Below, in pieces: positions 8,040 through 14,553 of a DNA stretch of 16,839 nt; within the stretch, counting starts at the first letter, position 1, and each line of letters starts with the position of its first letter. The notes below the pieces were generated by a model. The model made no database searches and was not told the DNA's origin. It saw only the letters and a list, made by a program, of their open reading frames with translations. Made by a program: the position numbers and the translations under genes. Source of the stretch: Chloroflexota bacterium (GTDB lineage Bacteria; Chloroflexota; UBA4733). The stretch covers positions 1 to 16,839 of the forward strand of contig JANWJO010000204.1 of assembly GCA_025449435.1 (NCBI GenBank), read 5' to 3'.

Positions 8040-8072
8040 CCCGACATGCTGTCGTATGAACCCGACACGCTG
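8040..8072. promoter_or_regulatory. Operator-like repeats at the mod promoter
   Basis: On the + strand CCCGACATGCTG (8040-8051) recurs as CCCGACACGCTG (8061-8072), with one mismatch in 12 and start points exactly 21 bp apart, about two helical turns. In addition CGACA-TGC-TGTCG at 8042-8054 is a 13-bp perfect dyad. The block abuts the -10 box and precedes the regulator start, the place expected for an autoregulatory operator. It does not resemble the TATA-rich ModE box. Confidence 0.45.
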
Positions 8073-8073
8073 G

Positions 8074-8095
8074 GTGGCGCAACTCACGCAGCAGG
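8074..8095 (-). repeat. 22-bp perfect inverted repeat, right arm
   Basis: Second arm of the pair with 7948-7969, located in the intergenic region upstream of the regulator and adjoining the operator-like repeats. Read on the + strand it starts GTGGCGCAACTC and ends CAGCAGG, the same text as the HTH coding strand. Confidence 0.9.
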
Positions 8096-8225
8096 GCCGT
8101 TGCCGGTGCGTGAGCGCCAATCCCACGCTCACAGTCACGTGTACTTGCCCTCGCGCGTTAACTTAAGTGCGGCCTTTCGCGCTCGTAACCGAACGTGCGC
8201 CAGGGCAGGGTGTGAGGGAACGTCG

Positions 8226-9434
8226 ATGTGGGTTCACGTCCGGACTCTAGTGTTGTTCCCGTTAGTACTAGCAATTCTTCTGGTTGCGTGCGCCGGCTCT
8301 GCTGCTCAGTTGGAGCAGGTCATCGTCGTCTCAACCCCACCAGCGCAGGACGCCAATAGCGCCCTCGTGGGCCGCTTGACGCCTTCCTCCACGAGCACAT
8401 CGATCGCTGGCCAGGCGCAGGCGGCTGCCCCGACGGCCACGGCGCTGAGCCTTGCCCTGGTGGTTGCACCTCCCCCGACGAGTACCATTGCGCCCACAGC
8501 GACTCCAGACTCCACGGCTGCCAGCCAGACAGCAGCTACAGACACACCAGCTCCCAGCGCGACTCCTCATCCCACGGCCACGCTTGAACCCGCGGCCACT
8601 CCGGAACCAACGGCCACGAGCCGCCCGGTGCCTACGGCAACTGCTCGGCCAAGGGCCAAGCTAACTCCCACCAACACCACGGACGCCGGATCAAGAACCG
8701 CCTACGCAGTGAATCTGCGCACTGGCCCGGGCCTGGACTACTCTATCCTCGAGGTGTTGCCCCCTGGTGAGGCAATCACCGTCAACGGCGAGCTGGCCAG
8801 CCGGGATTGGTATAAGGTAGTCGCTGCCGACCAGCGTGCTGGTTGGCTGGCGGCAGCCTACGTCACGCTCTCGACGCACGCCGAGGTGCCGGTTGTGGCG
8901 GCTCCAGCGGCGCCACCAGCCACGCCAACGCCCGCGCGCCAGGCGGATCAGCCGCAGACAGCGGCCGCTGTCAATGTTGGCCAGGTGACAGCTATTGGCG
9001 ACTCCGTTATGCTCGGCGCGGCGCCCGCGCTGTATCGCGCTATCAGCGGCATCGAGGTTGATGCCGTAGTTGGCCGTCAGGTGTACACCGGAATAAGCGA
9101 TTTGCAAAGCCGCCGCGCGTCGGGCCGGTTAGGCGCGGAGGTAGTCATTCACCTGGGCACCAACGGCACCTTCACCAGTGGGGAGTTCGACCAGATCATG
9201 AGCGTGCTGTCTGGCGTGCGCCGCGTCGTGTTCGTCAACGACAAAGCTGATCGCTCTTGGATCGCTGGCAACAACGCCGTCATCAGCGCTGGCGTGTCGC
9301 GCTATGGCGCGGCTCGCCTCGTGGATTGGTACGACGACACCATTAGTAGTCCCCAACTCTTCTACGGCGATGGCATCCACTTGCAGCCAGCGGGCCAGAC
9401 CTTGTACGCCAACCTCATCGCCGGCGCCCTGTGA
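8226..9434 (+). CDS. Lipoprotein with SH3-like and SGNH hydrolase domains
   Basis: A 402-residue secreted lipoprotein. The hydrophobic signal ends in lipobox LVAC (Cys at 22). A low-complexity Ala/Thr/Pro linker runs to about residue 155. A bacterial SH3-like domain follows at about 157-215 (AVNLRTGPGLDYSILEVLPPG, trimmed: NLRTGPG...GWLAAAYV). After a second Pro/Ala linker comes an SGNH hydrolase domain at about 254-402. It has GDSVMLG with nucleophile Ser260, GTNG as block III, and DGIHLQPAG with D382 and H385. This SGNH type resembles the one at the end of OatA-like peptidoglycan O-acetyltransferases, so acetyl transfer to, or removal from, cell-wall glycans is plausible but unproven. The ATG at 8226 is preceded by GAGGGA. 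The frame is open back to 7992, but that stretch overlaps the divergent gene and lacks a signal. Confidence 0.85.
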   Translation: MWVHVRTLVLFPLVLAILLVACAGSAAQLEQVIVVSTPPAQDANSALVGRLTPSSTSTSIAGQAQAAAPTATALSLALVVAPPPTSTIAPTATPDSTAASQTAATDTPAPSATPHPTATLEPAATPEPTATSRPVPTATARPRAKLTPTNTTDAGSRTAYAVNLRTGPGLDYSILEVLPPGEAITVNGELASRDWYKVVAADQRAGWLAAAYVTLSTHAEVPVVAAPAAPPATPTPARQADQPQTAAAVNVGQVTAIGDSVMLGAAPALYRAISGIEVDAVVGRQVYTGISDLQSRRASGRLGAEVVIHLGTNGTFTSGEFDQIMSVLSGVRRVVFVNDKADRSWIAGNNAVISAGVSRYGAARLVDWYDDTISSPQLFYGDGIHLQPAGQTLYANLIAGAL

Positions 9435-9438
9435 ACTT

Positions 9439-9454
9439 GGTGACTTGAGTCACC
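9439..9454. terminator. Hairpin between the lipoprotein gene and selC
   Basis: GGTGAC at 9439-9444 and GTCACC at 9449-9454 form a perfect 6-bp stem with a TTGA loop, starting 5 nt after the lipoprotein stop. The two genes converge here, so it could slow transcription from both sides. There is no T-run on either strand, so termination is uncertain. Confidence 0.35.
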
Positions 9455-9521
9455 GGCGAGCGGAGCAGGGTGAGCGCGGTCTTGACGCTACTCCCTTAAC
9501 AGTATTTCGTTCGGTTTGATG

Positions 9522-9621
9522 TGGCGGAGGCATATGGGAGTCGAACCCACCTGAGGCGCGCCAGACGCGTCCCACAAGCAGTTTTGAAGACTGAGGGCAT
9601 CACCGGACACCGAATGCCTCC
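9522..9621 (-). tRNA. selC: tRNA-Sec (anticodon UCA), CCA encoded
   Basis: Selenocysteine tRNA, read on the minus strand. The acceptor stem GGAGGCAT/ATGCCTCC is a perfect 8-bp helix, followed by discriminator G and an encoded CCA (9524-9522). The D arm is the Sec type: a 6-bp stem GGTGTC/GATGCC around the 4-nt loop CGGT. The anticodon loop CTTCAAA carries TCA (9587-9585); its stem has four pairs and a T-C mismatch at the base. A long extra arm (about 9 pairs with one mismatch, loop TCTGG) follows. The T arm is GTGGG-TTCGACT-CCCAT, giving the bacterial 8+5 layout. Total length is 100 nt. Ser and Leu tRNAs also have long arms, but they have 7-bp acceptors, 3- to 4-bp D stems and other anticodons. 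No selA, selB or selD is in the window. Confidence 0.96.
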
Positions 9622-9687
9622 GTGCGTATGGTAGCGCACAGGTGCAGGTACCCTTTCACCTCTCCCTCATGTCGGTTGCCGTTTGCT

Positions 9688-9717
9688 TTGACCCGCTTTC
9701 TGTGTGAGTGCTATGCT
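9688..9717 (+). promoter_or_regulatory. Probable promoter of the nuo operon, extended -10
   Basis: TTGACC (9688-9693, 5 of 6 to consensus) and TATGCT (9712-9717) are 18 bp apart, and TGC directly before the latter makes an extended -10 element. Transcription would start near 9724, giving a leader of about 64 nt to the nuoA ATG. The site lies 67 bp upstream of selC in the divergent direction, so this roughly 165-bp gap must serve both. I find no clear selC promoter. Confidence 0.5.
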
Positions 9718-9787
9718 TGCCAAGTGGGGGAGGCTGGCTCCGAGATGCAAGCGGCAGGCGTGCCGCCAGGAGGGTTGAGGCGAAGCT

Positions 9788-10153
9788 ATGGCAAGTATGC
9801 TGACAGGGTACTTTCCCGCGCTCGTCATGCTCATTGTAGGTCTCATCCTCAGTGGCATCTTGCTCGGGGGCACCGCTCTCCTCGGCCCGAAGCGGCCCAC
9901 GGCTGCCAAGCTCGCCCCGTATGAGTCGGGTATGTCCCCCGTAGGGACGGCGCGCAGCCGCTTCCCCATTAAGTTTTACTTGTACGCGATGTTGTTTCTG
10001 GTGTTCGACATCGAAGCCGTGTTCTTTTACCCTTGGGCGGTGATCTATCACTCGCTCAAGTGGTTTGGCTTCTTTGAGATGTTTATCTTCATCCTCATCT
10101 TGCTCGTTGGGTACTTCTACATTTGGAAGAAAGGTGCCTTCGATTGGGAGTAA
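9788..10153 (+). CDS. nuoA: NADH-quinone oxidoreductase subunit A
   Basis: Small membrane subunit of complex I near the quinone site, equivalent to mitochondrial ND3; 121 residues, the usual length. Three membrane helices are visible at about 8-32, 62-84 and 92-113. Between the first two is the conserved cytoplasmic loop with YESG (45-48) and [16 protein letters not shown]74 and E76 of the [12 protein letters not shown] block are in place. The ATG at 9788 is preceded by GAGG with a 7-nt spacer. It is the first gene of the nuo operon here, and its last 10 nt overlap the preferred start of nuoB. Confidence 0.95.
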   Translation: MASMLTGYFPALVMLIVGLILSGILLGGTALLGPKRPTAAKLAPYESGMSPVGTARSRFPIKFYLYAMLFLVFDIEAVFFYPWAVIYHSLKWFGFFEMFIFILILLVGYFYIWKKGAFDWE

Positions 10154-10698
10154 ATAGCGACATTCTTCCGGTAACCCCCCGGCTCCCGATACATCCGGGT
10201 GGCAACCCCACCGCCGACGTCGGCAAGACCGGCGCTCCCGGCTTTGTGCTGACCAATCTCAACCGGCTGGTCAACTGGAGCCGCAGTTCCGCCTTGTGGC
10301 CAGTGACGTTCGGGCTGGCGTGCTGCGCCATGGAAATGATGGCCACCAGCGCGTCGCGCTACGATCTTGGCCGTTTCGGCGCTGAGTTGTTCCGGCCGTC
10401 GCCTCGCCAGGCCGACCTCGTTATCGTGGCCGGCCGCCTGTCACAGAAGATGGCGCCCGTGTTGCGCCAGATCTACGACCAGATGGCCGACCCCAAGTGG
10501 GTGATCGCCATGGGTGACTGTGCATCCTGCGGCGGCATCTACAACAACTACGCCATCGTGCAGGGCTGCGATCGCGTGATCCCGGTGGACGTGTACGTGC
10601 CCGGCTGCCCACCGCGTCCGGAGCAACTGATCGACGCGATCATCAAACTGCAAAAGAAAATCCTGGCCGAAGGCGTGTACGTCCCGGCGCGCGGCTAG
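10144..10698 (+). CDS. nuoB: NADH-quinone oxidoreductase subunit B, N2 cluster protein
   Basis: PSST-type subunit carrying the terminal [4Fe-4S] cluster N2, which passes electrons to quinone; 184 residues from the TTG at 10144. The expected ligands are C60 and C61 (LACCAMEMM), C126 (GDCASCGG) and C155 (PGCPPRPEQ), spaced exactly as in well-studied NuoB proteins. The TTG is preceded by AAAGGTG with a 7-nt gap and overlaps nuoA by 10 nt. A TTG at 10123 in the same frame would add 7 residues overlapping nuoA further and lacks support. The segment [20 protein letters not shown] is typical of the family. A 56-bp gap separates it from nuoC. Confidence 0.95.
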   Translation: MGVNSDILPVTPRLPIHPGGNPTADVGKTGAPGFVLTNLNRLVNWSRSSALWPVTFGLACCAMEMMATSASRYDLGRFGAELFRPSPRQADLVIVAGRLSQKMAPVLRQIYDQMADPKWVIAMGDCASCGGIYNNYAIVQGCDRVIPVDVYVPGCPPRPEQLIDAIIKLQKKILAEGVYVPARG

Positions 10699-10754
10699 AC
10701 CGGTAAAGCGGCGAGCGGGCGCGAACTGTCGAGCCCTAGAGCAGAGGAGACCAC

Positions 10755-11303
10755 GTGGCTACCGCGAGCGAGCCAGAGCAGCCGCCAGCACCGGTTGACA
10801 CCCGGCCTATCGAGGCCCAAAGCCTCGACAAGGCAGTGCCGGGTGCGTTAGCCGGTGTTTTCACCGATCGCGGCGAGACCACGTTGACGATCCACCGCGA
10901 GCACATTCGCAACGCATTGCGGGCGCTGCGCGATGACCCGGAACTCGACTACCAACACTTGCGCGACGTGACCGCCGTGGACTACTTGCAAATGGGCACG
11001 GAGCCGCGCTTCAGCGTGGTGTATCACTTACTCTCCACCTCCAAGCGCAAACGCCTGCGCTTGAAAGTTGGTGTGCCGGAAGGCGATGAGACGGTCCAGA
11101 GCGTGACGCCGGAGTGGCCCACCGCCGACTTCCTAGAACGGGAAGTGTATGACCTCATGGGCATCCGCTTCACCGGCCATCCCGACTTGCGCCGGATCGT
11201 GATGCCCCACGACTGGCAAACGTATCCACTGCGCAAAGACGTGCCACTAGGTGAGGAGCCCGTTGCCTTCAGCAACAACGCGCCGCCCAATGAGCCAGCG
11301 TAG
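10755..11303 (+). CDS. nuoC: NADH-quinone oxidoreductase subunit C
   Basis: The 30-kDa-type subunit of the peripheral arm, which scaffolds the NuoB/NuoD quinone module; 182 residues. It holds no cofactor. The signature is clear: FLEREVYDLMGIRFTGHP, then DLRRIVMPHDW and YPLRKDVPLG. The first 35 or so residues are Pro/Glu/Ala-rich and poorly conserved. The GTG start at 10755 has AGAGGAG upstream with a 5-nt spacer. The gene is separate from nuoD, not fused as in E. coli. A 39-bp gap leads to nuoD. Confidence 0.94.
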   Translation: MATASEPEQPPAPVDTRPIEAQSLDKAVPGALAGVFTDRGETTLTIHREHIRNALRALRDDPELDYQHLRDVTAVDYLQMGTEPRFSVVYHLLSTSKRKRLRLKVGVPEGDETVQSVTPEWPTADFLEREVYDLMGIRFTGHPDLRRIVMPHDWQTYPLRKDVPLGEEPVAFSNNAPPNEPA

Positions 11304-11342
11304 CCGCCAGCAACAGCTGAGAACCGAGCCGGAGGTCTTCCT

Positions 11343-12575
11343 ATGATCGAAACTGAACAAGTGCCCAACGCCGGTGGTGTCGGTCTCAATGACCTGGCGC
11401 CACGGGTGCGCCAGGACACCATGCTCTTGAATATGGGACCGCAACATCCCAGCACGCACGGCGTGCTACGGCTCCAGCTTGAGCTCGATGGAGAGACTGT
11501 CGTCAAGTGCAGCCCGCACATCGGCTACGTACACACCGGCATCGAGAAGACGATCGAGAGCCGCACCTGGCAGCAAGCCGTCGTCGCCACCGATCGTATG
11601 GATTACCTCTGCCCGCTTATCAACAACCTTGGCTACGCACTGGCCGTAGAGAAGTTGCTTGGCTGCGATATTCCACCGCGTGCGACCGCTGCTCGGGTCA
11701 TCTTGAGCGAGTTGCAGCGCATTGCCAGCCACCTGGTGTGGCTGGGCACGCACGCCATCGACCTCGGCGCGATGTCGGTGTTCTTGTATTGCTTCCGTGA
11801 CCGCGAGCAGATTATGGACCTGTTCGACCTCACCACCGGGCAGCGCATGATGACCAGCTACATCCGCGTCGGCGGGATCGCGCTCGACTTGCACCCAGAC
11901 TTTCCCCAGATGACGCTCAACTTCTGCAAGCACTTTGGGAAGTGCGTCGACGAGTATGAGACACTGCTGCGTGAGAACCCCATCTGGATGGAGCGCACGG
12001 TCAACGTAGGTAAGCTCTCGCTTCAGGATTGCATCGAACTGGGCATCACCGGACCGACGTTACGCGCCACCGGCGACACCTGGGACATCCGCAAGACCAT
12101 GCCCTACTGCGGGTACGAGCAATACGACTTCGAGGTGCCAACGGCAACGGCCGGCGATTGCTACGCGCGTTACGTCGTGCGCATGGAAGAGTTTCGTCAG
12201 TCCATCCGCATCATCGAGCAGGCCGTCAAGACTCTCCCAGGCGGGGCGTTCCGTACGTCCGACCGCAAGGTGGCCCTGCCGCCGCGCGAGGAGCTCGTGA
12301 CGAGTATGGAGTCGCTCATTCACCACTTTAAGCTAGTCACCGAAGGAATTCGCGTGCCGGCCGGTGAGGTGTACACCGCCGTTGAGTCGCCGCGCGGCGA
12401 GTTGGGCTTCTTTGTGGTGAGTGACGGCTCGAACCACGCGTACCGCTGCCACGTGCGCGAACCAAACTTTGTAAACTTGCAGGCGCTGCCGCGCATGATG
12501 CAGGGCGGCTTGATTGCCGATGCTGTGGCGTGCATCGGGAGCCTAGACCCGGTGATCGGCGGGGTGGATCGGTAG
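11343..12575 (+). CDS. nuoD: NADH-quinone oxidoreductase subunit D
   Basis: The 49-kDa-type subunit, derived from a [NiFe]-hydrogenase large subunit, which forms the quinone pocket with NuoB; 410 residues. The conserved beginning MGPQHPSTHGVLRL supplies the quinone-site His, and DRMDYLCP the quinone-site Tyr. HIGYVHTGIEKTIE has Thr where many NuoD proteins have Arg (HRGIEK), a variant known from actinobacterial sequences. The C-terminal block from RVPAGEVYTAVESPRGELG to DPVIGGVDR is complete. The hydrogenase Ni ligands are absent, as expected. The ATG is preceded by GGAGG with a 7-nt spacer. Confidence 0.96.
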   Translation: MIETEQVPNAGGVGLNDLAPRVRQDTMLLNMGPQHPSTHGVLRLQLELDGETVVKCSPHIGYVHTGIEKTIESRTWQQAVVATDRMDYLCPLINNLGYALAVEKLLGCDIPPRATAARVILSELQRIASHLVWLGTHAIDLGAMSVFLYCFRDREQIMDLFDLTTGQRMMTSYIRVGGIALDLHPDFPQMTLNFCKHFGKCVDEYETLLRENPIWMERTVNVGKLSLQDCIELGITGPTLRATGDTWDIRKTMPYCGYEQYDFEVPTATAGDCYARYVVRMEEFRQSIRIIEQAVKTLPGGAFRTSDRKVALPPREELVTSMESLIHHFKLVTEGIRVPAGEVYTAVESPRGELGFFVVSDGSNHAYRCHVREPNFVNLQALPRMMQGGLIADAVACIGSLDPVIGGVDR

Positions 12576-12584
12576 AAGAAGCGC

Positions 12585-13145
12585 ATGATTTCTGAGCAGA
12601 CACGTACTCGCATCGCCAAGACGCGCGACAGTTTCCCCCAACGGCGCTCGGCCATCTTGCCGGCGCTGCACGCCGTGCAAGATGAGCTCGGCCACGTCTC
12701 GCGGGAAAGCATCGACGAGAGTGCCAGCATCCTGGACCTCAACCCCTCCGACGTGTTCCAGGTGGCGAGCTTTTACAGCCTGATTCACATGGAGGAGGGC
12801 GGCAAGTTCCTCATCGAGGTGTGCGTCAACTTGCCATGTGCCTTGCGCGGCGCCGATCAACTGGCCGCCATGCTGTACCGGACACTCGAACTCGACCCGG
12901 CTCATGAAGAAGGCACTACCGAAGACAAAGTGTTTTCGTTCCGTCCGACCATCGAGTGCCTGGCAGCCTGTTCCACAGCGCCAATGTTGCAAGTCAACCA
13001 GCGCTACTTCGAAAACTTGACGGAAGCCAAAGTGGACGAGATACTGGCCGGCCTGCGCTCGCTCGGGGCGAAGTATCCGGATGGTCGGGTGCCAGGAGTG
13101 GCCGTCGGCACAGTCGCCCACGCGACAGAGAGGGTGCAGCAATAG
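12585..13145 (+). CDS. nuoE: NADH-quinone oxidoreductase subunit E, [2Fe-2S] protein
   Basis: The 24-kDa-type thioredoxin-fold subunit of the NADH module, carrying off-path [2Fe-2S] cluster N1a; 186 residues. An N-terminal helical bundle (SAILPALHAVQDELGHVS) precedes the cluster domain. Ligands are C80 and C85 (VCVNLPCALRG) and C125 and C129 (ECLAACSTAPMLQVN). The order C-x4-C and C-x3-C is normal. The ATG is 9 bp after the nuoD stop, and the TAG is followed after 1 nt by the nuoF ATG, so translation is tightly coupled. About 25 residues after the fold form a Gly/Val-rich tail. Confidence 0.95.
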   Translation: MISEQTRTRIAKTRDSFPQRRSAILPALHAVQDELGHVSRESIDESASILDLNPSDVFQVASFYSLIHMEEGGKFLIEVCVNLPCALRGADQLAAMLYRTLELDPAHEEGTTEDKVFSFRPTIECLAACSTAPMLQVNQRYFENLTEAKVDEILAGLRSLGAKYPDGRVPGVAVGTVAHATERVQQ

Positions 13146-13146
13146 G

Positions 13147-14514
13147 ATGGCTGTCGCAGACGCTTCACCAGCATTTACACCCTTCCTCACTAAGAACCTC
13201 GGCAAGCCCGGTATGTGGACCTTCGACGCGTATACCGGCCAGGGTGGCTATACCCAGTGGAAGCGCGTGCTGCAGGAGCCAGTGACCCCAGCCGCCATCA
13301 CCGATGAGGTCAAGAAGTCAGGTATACGGGGACGCGGCGGCGCGGGCTTCCCAGTAGCGATGAAGTGGGGCACCCTCCCTCCCGATACCTCGTTGACGCG
13401 CTACATGGTGGTCAATGGTGACGAGTCGGAACCGGGTACCTGCCACGATCGCTACATGATCGAGGAAGACCCTCACCTGGTGCTCGAAGGCGCGATGATC
13501 ACCAGCTACGCGGTCAATAGCCACCAGATTTTTATCTACTTGCGCGGCGAGTTTGGTCTGGGCGCTGAGCGCATGCAGGCAGCGATCGACGCCGCCTACG
13601 AGCACGGCCTGCTCGGCAAGAACATCCTGAACAGTGGCTACCAGCTCGACGCCCTGGTGTATCGCGGCGCTGGCGCCTACATCTGCGGCGAGGAGACCGC
13701 GCTCATCATGAGCCTCAACGGCAACCGGGGTATCACACGGCTGAAGCCCCCCTACTTCCCCACGGCACGCGGTGGCGGCGTGTTTGGCATGCCTACTGTG
13801 ATGCAAAACGTCCAGACGGTGGCCAACATGCCCTATATCCTGGCGACGGGCGGCGATGCCTACGCCAAAGTCGGTAGCCTCACATCCGGCCGCATGGGAC
13901 CTGCCGGCAGCGGCCCGCTCATCTTCTCGGTGTCGGGCCACGTGCGCAAGCCGGGCAACTACGAGATCCCTATGGGTGTCACGATGCGCTCGCTTATCTA
14001 CGACTACTGCGGCGGGATGATCGGCGACAAGAAGGTCAAGGCTGTCATCCCGGGCGGCGGCACCTCGGCTTGGATGACACCCGACCAGCTTGATACTAAG
14101 CTCGACTTCGACAGCCTGCCCGCGCTTGGCTTCGGCTACATGCTGGGAACCGGCGCCACCACCGTCATGAGCGAGGATGTGTGCATCCCTCACTGCCTGT
14201 CCAAGATCAGCTACTTCTACCACCACGAGAGTTGCGGTGAGTGCACACCCTGCCGTGAGGGTGGCGCCTGGATCTACAAGACCCTCATGCGGGTGATCTC
14301 TGGCTCCGGTCGTGCCGAGGATATCCCCCTCATGAAGGAATTGTGCGACAACATCGAGGGGAAGACGCTATGCGCCTTCGGTTACTCCGTGACCTGGCCG
14401 GTGCGCTGGGCGCTCAAGATCTGGCCAGAGGAATTTGACTATCACATCAAACACGGCGCGTGCCCGGCGGGTGATCACCCCTTCGGCACCACTGGACTCA
14501 TGCCCGCTATCTAG
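13147..14514 (+). CDS. nuoF: NADH-quinone oxidoreductase subunit F, FMN/NADH-binding
   Basis: The 51-kDa-type subunit that oxidises NADH through FMN and holds cluster N3; 455 residues. The glycine-rich nucleotide loop is GRGGAGFPVAMKW. FMN-region text includes VNGDESEPGTCHDR and GAGAYICGEETALI. The N3 [4Fe-4S] ligands are C363, C366 and C369 (SCGECTPCREG) and C409 (KTLCAFG). After the last Cys the text reads YSVTWP where many NuoF proteins have DAAAWP. The ATG at 13147 sits 1 nt after the nuoE stop with AGAGGG upstream. A same-frame ATG at 13081 lies inside nuoE and encodes unconserved residues, so it is rejected. A 39-bp gap leads to nuoG. Confidence 0.96.
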   Translation: MAVADASPAFTPFLTKNLGKPGMWTFDAYTGQGGYTQWKRVLQEPVTPAAITDEVKKSGIRGRGGAGFPVAMKWGTLPPDTSLTRYMVVNGDESEPGTCHDRYMIEEDPHLVLEGAMITSYAVNSHQIFIYLRGEFGLGAERMQAAIDAAYEHGLLGKNILNSGYQLDALVYRGAGAYICGEETALIMSLNGNRGITRLKPPYFPTARGGGVFGMPTVMQNVQTVANMPYILATGGDAYAKVGSLTSGRMGPAGSGPLIFSVSGHVRKPGNYEIPMGVTMRSLIYDYCGGMIGDKKVKAVIPGGGTSAWMTPDQLDTKLDFDSLPALGFGYMLGTGATTVMSEDVCIPHCLSKISYFYHHESCGECTPCREGGAWIYKTLMRVISGSGRAEDIPLMKELCDNIEGKTLCAFGYSVTWPVRWALKIWPEEFDYHIKHGACPAGDHPFGTTGLMPAI

Positions 14515-14553
14515 CGTGGCGGTGATCGGCGAACGGCGGGTAGAGGAGATCCG

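Noticed and set aside
7992..8225. N-terminal extension of the SGNH lipoprotein frame from 7992
   Set aside because: It overlaps the divergent regulator and its promoter. The lipoprotein signal peptide starts at the ATG at 8226, which has a GAGGGA ribosome binding site.
9522..9621. Reading the tRNA as a Ser, Leu or opal-suppressor tRNA
   Set aside because: The 8-bp acceptor, 6-bp D stem with 4-nt loop and TCA anticodon together fit only the Sec type.
9622..9924. Open frame overlapping the nuo promoter and nuoA start (100 residues)
   Set aside because: It overlaps nuoA in another frame, is Arg/Cys/His-rich, and lacks conserved features.
13318..14226. Long open frame on the minus strand opposite nuoF (302 residues)
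   Set aside because: It is the antisense shadow of a strongly conserved gene in GC-rich DNA. The protein is His/Val/Ala-rich without recognisable motifs.
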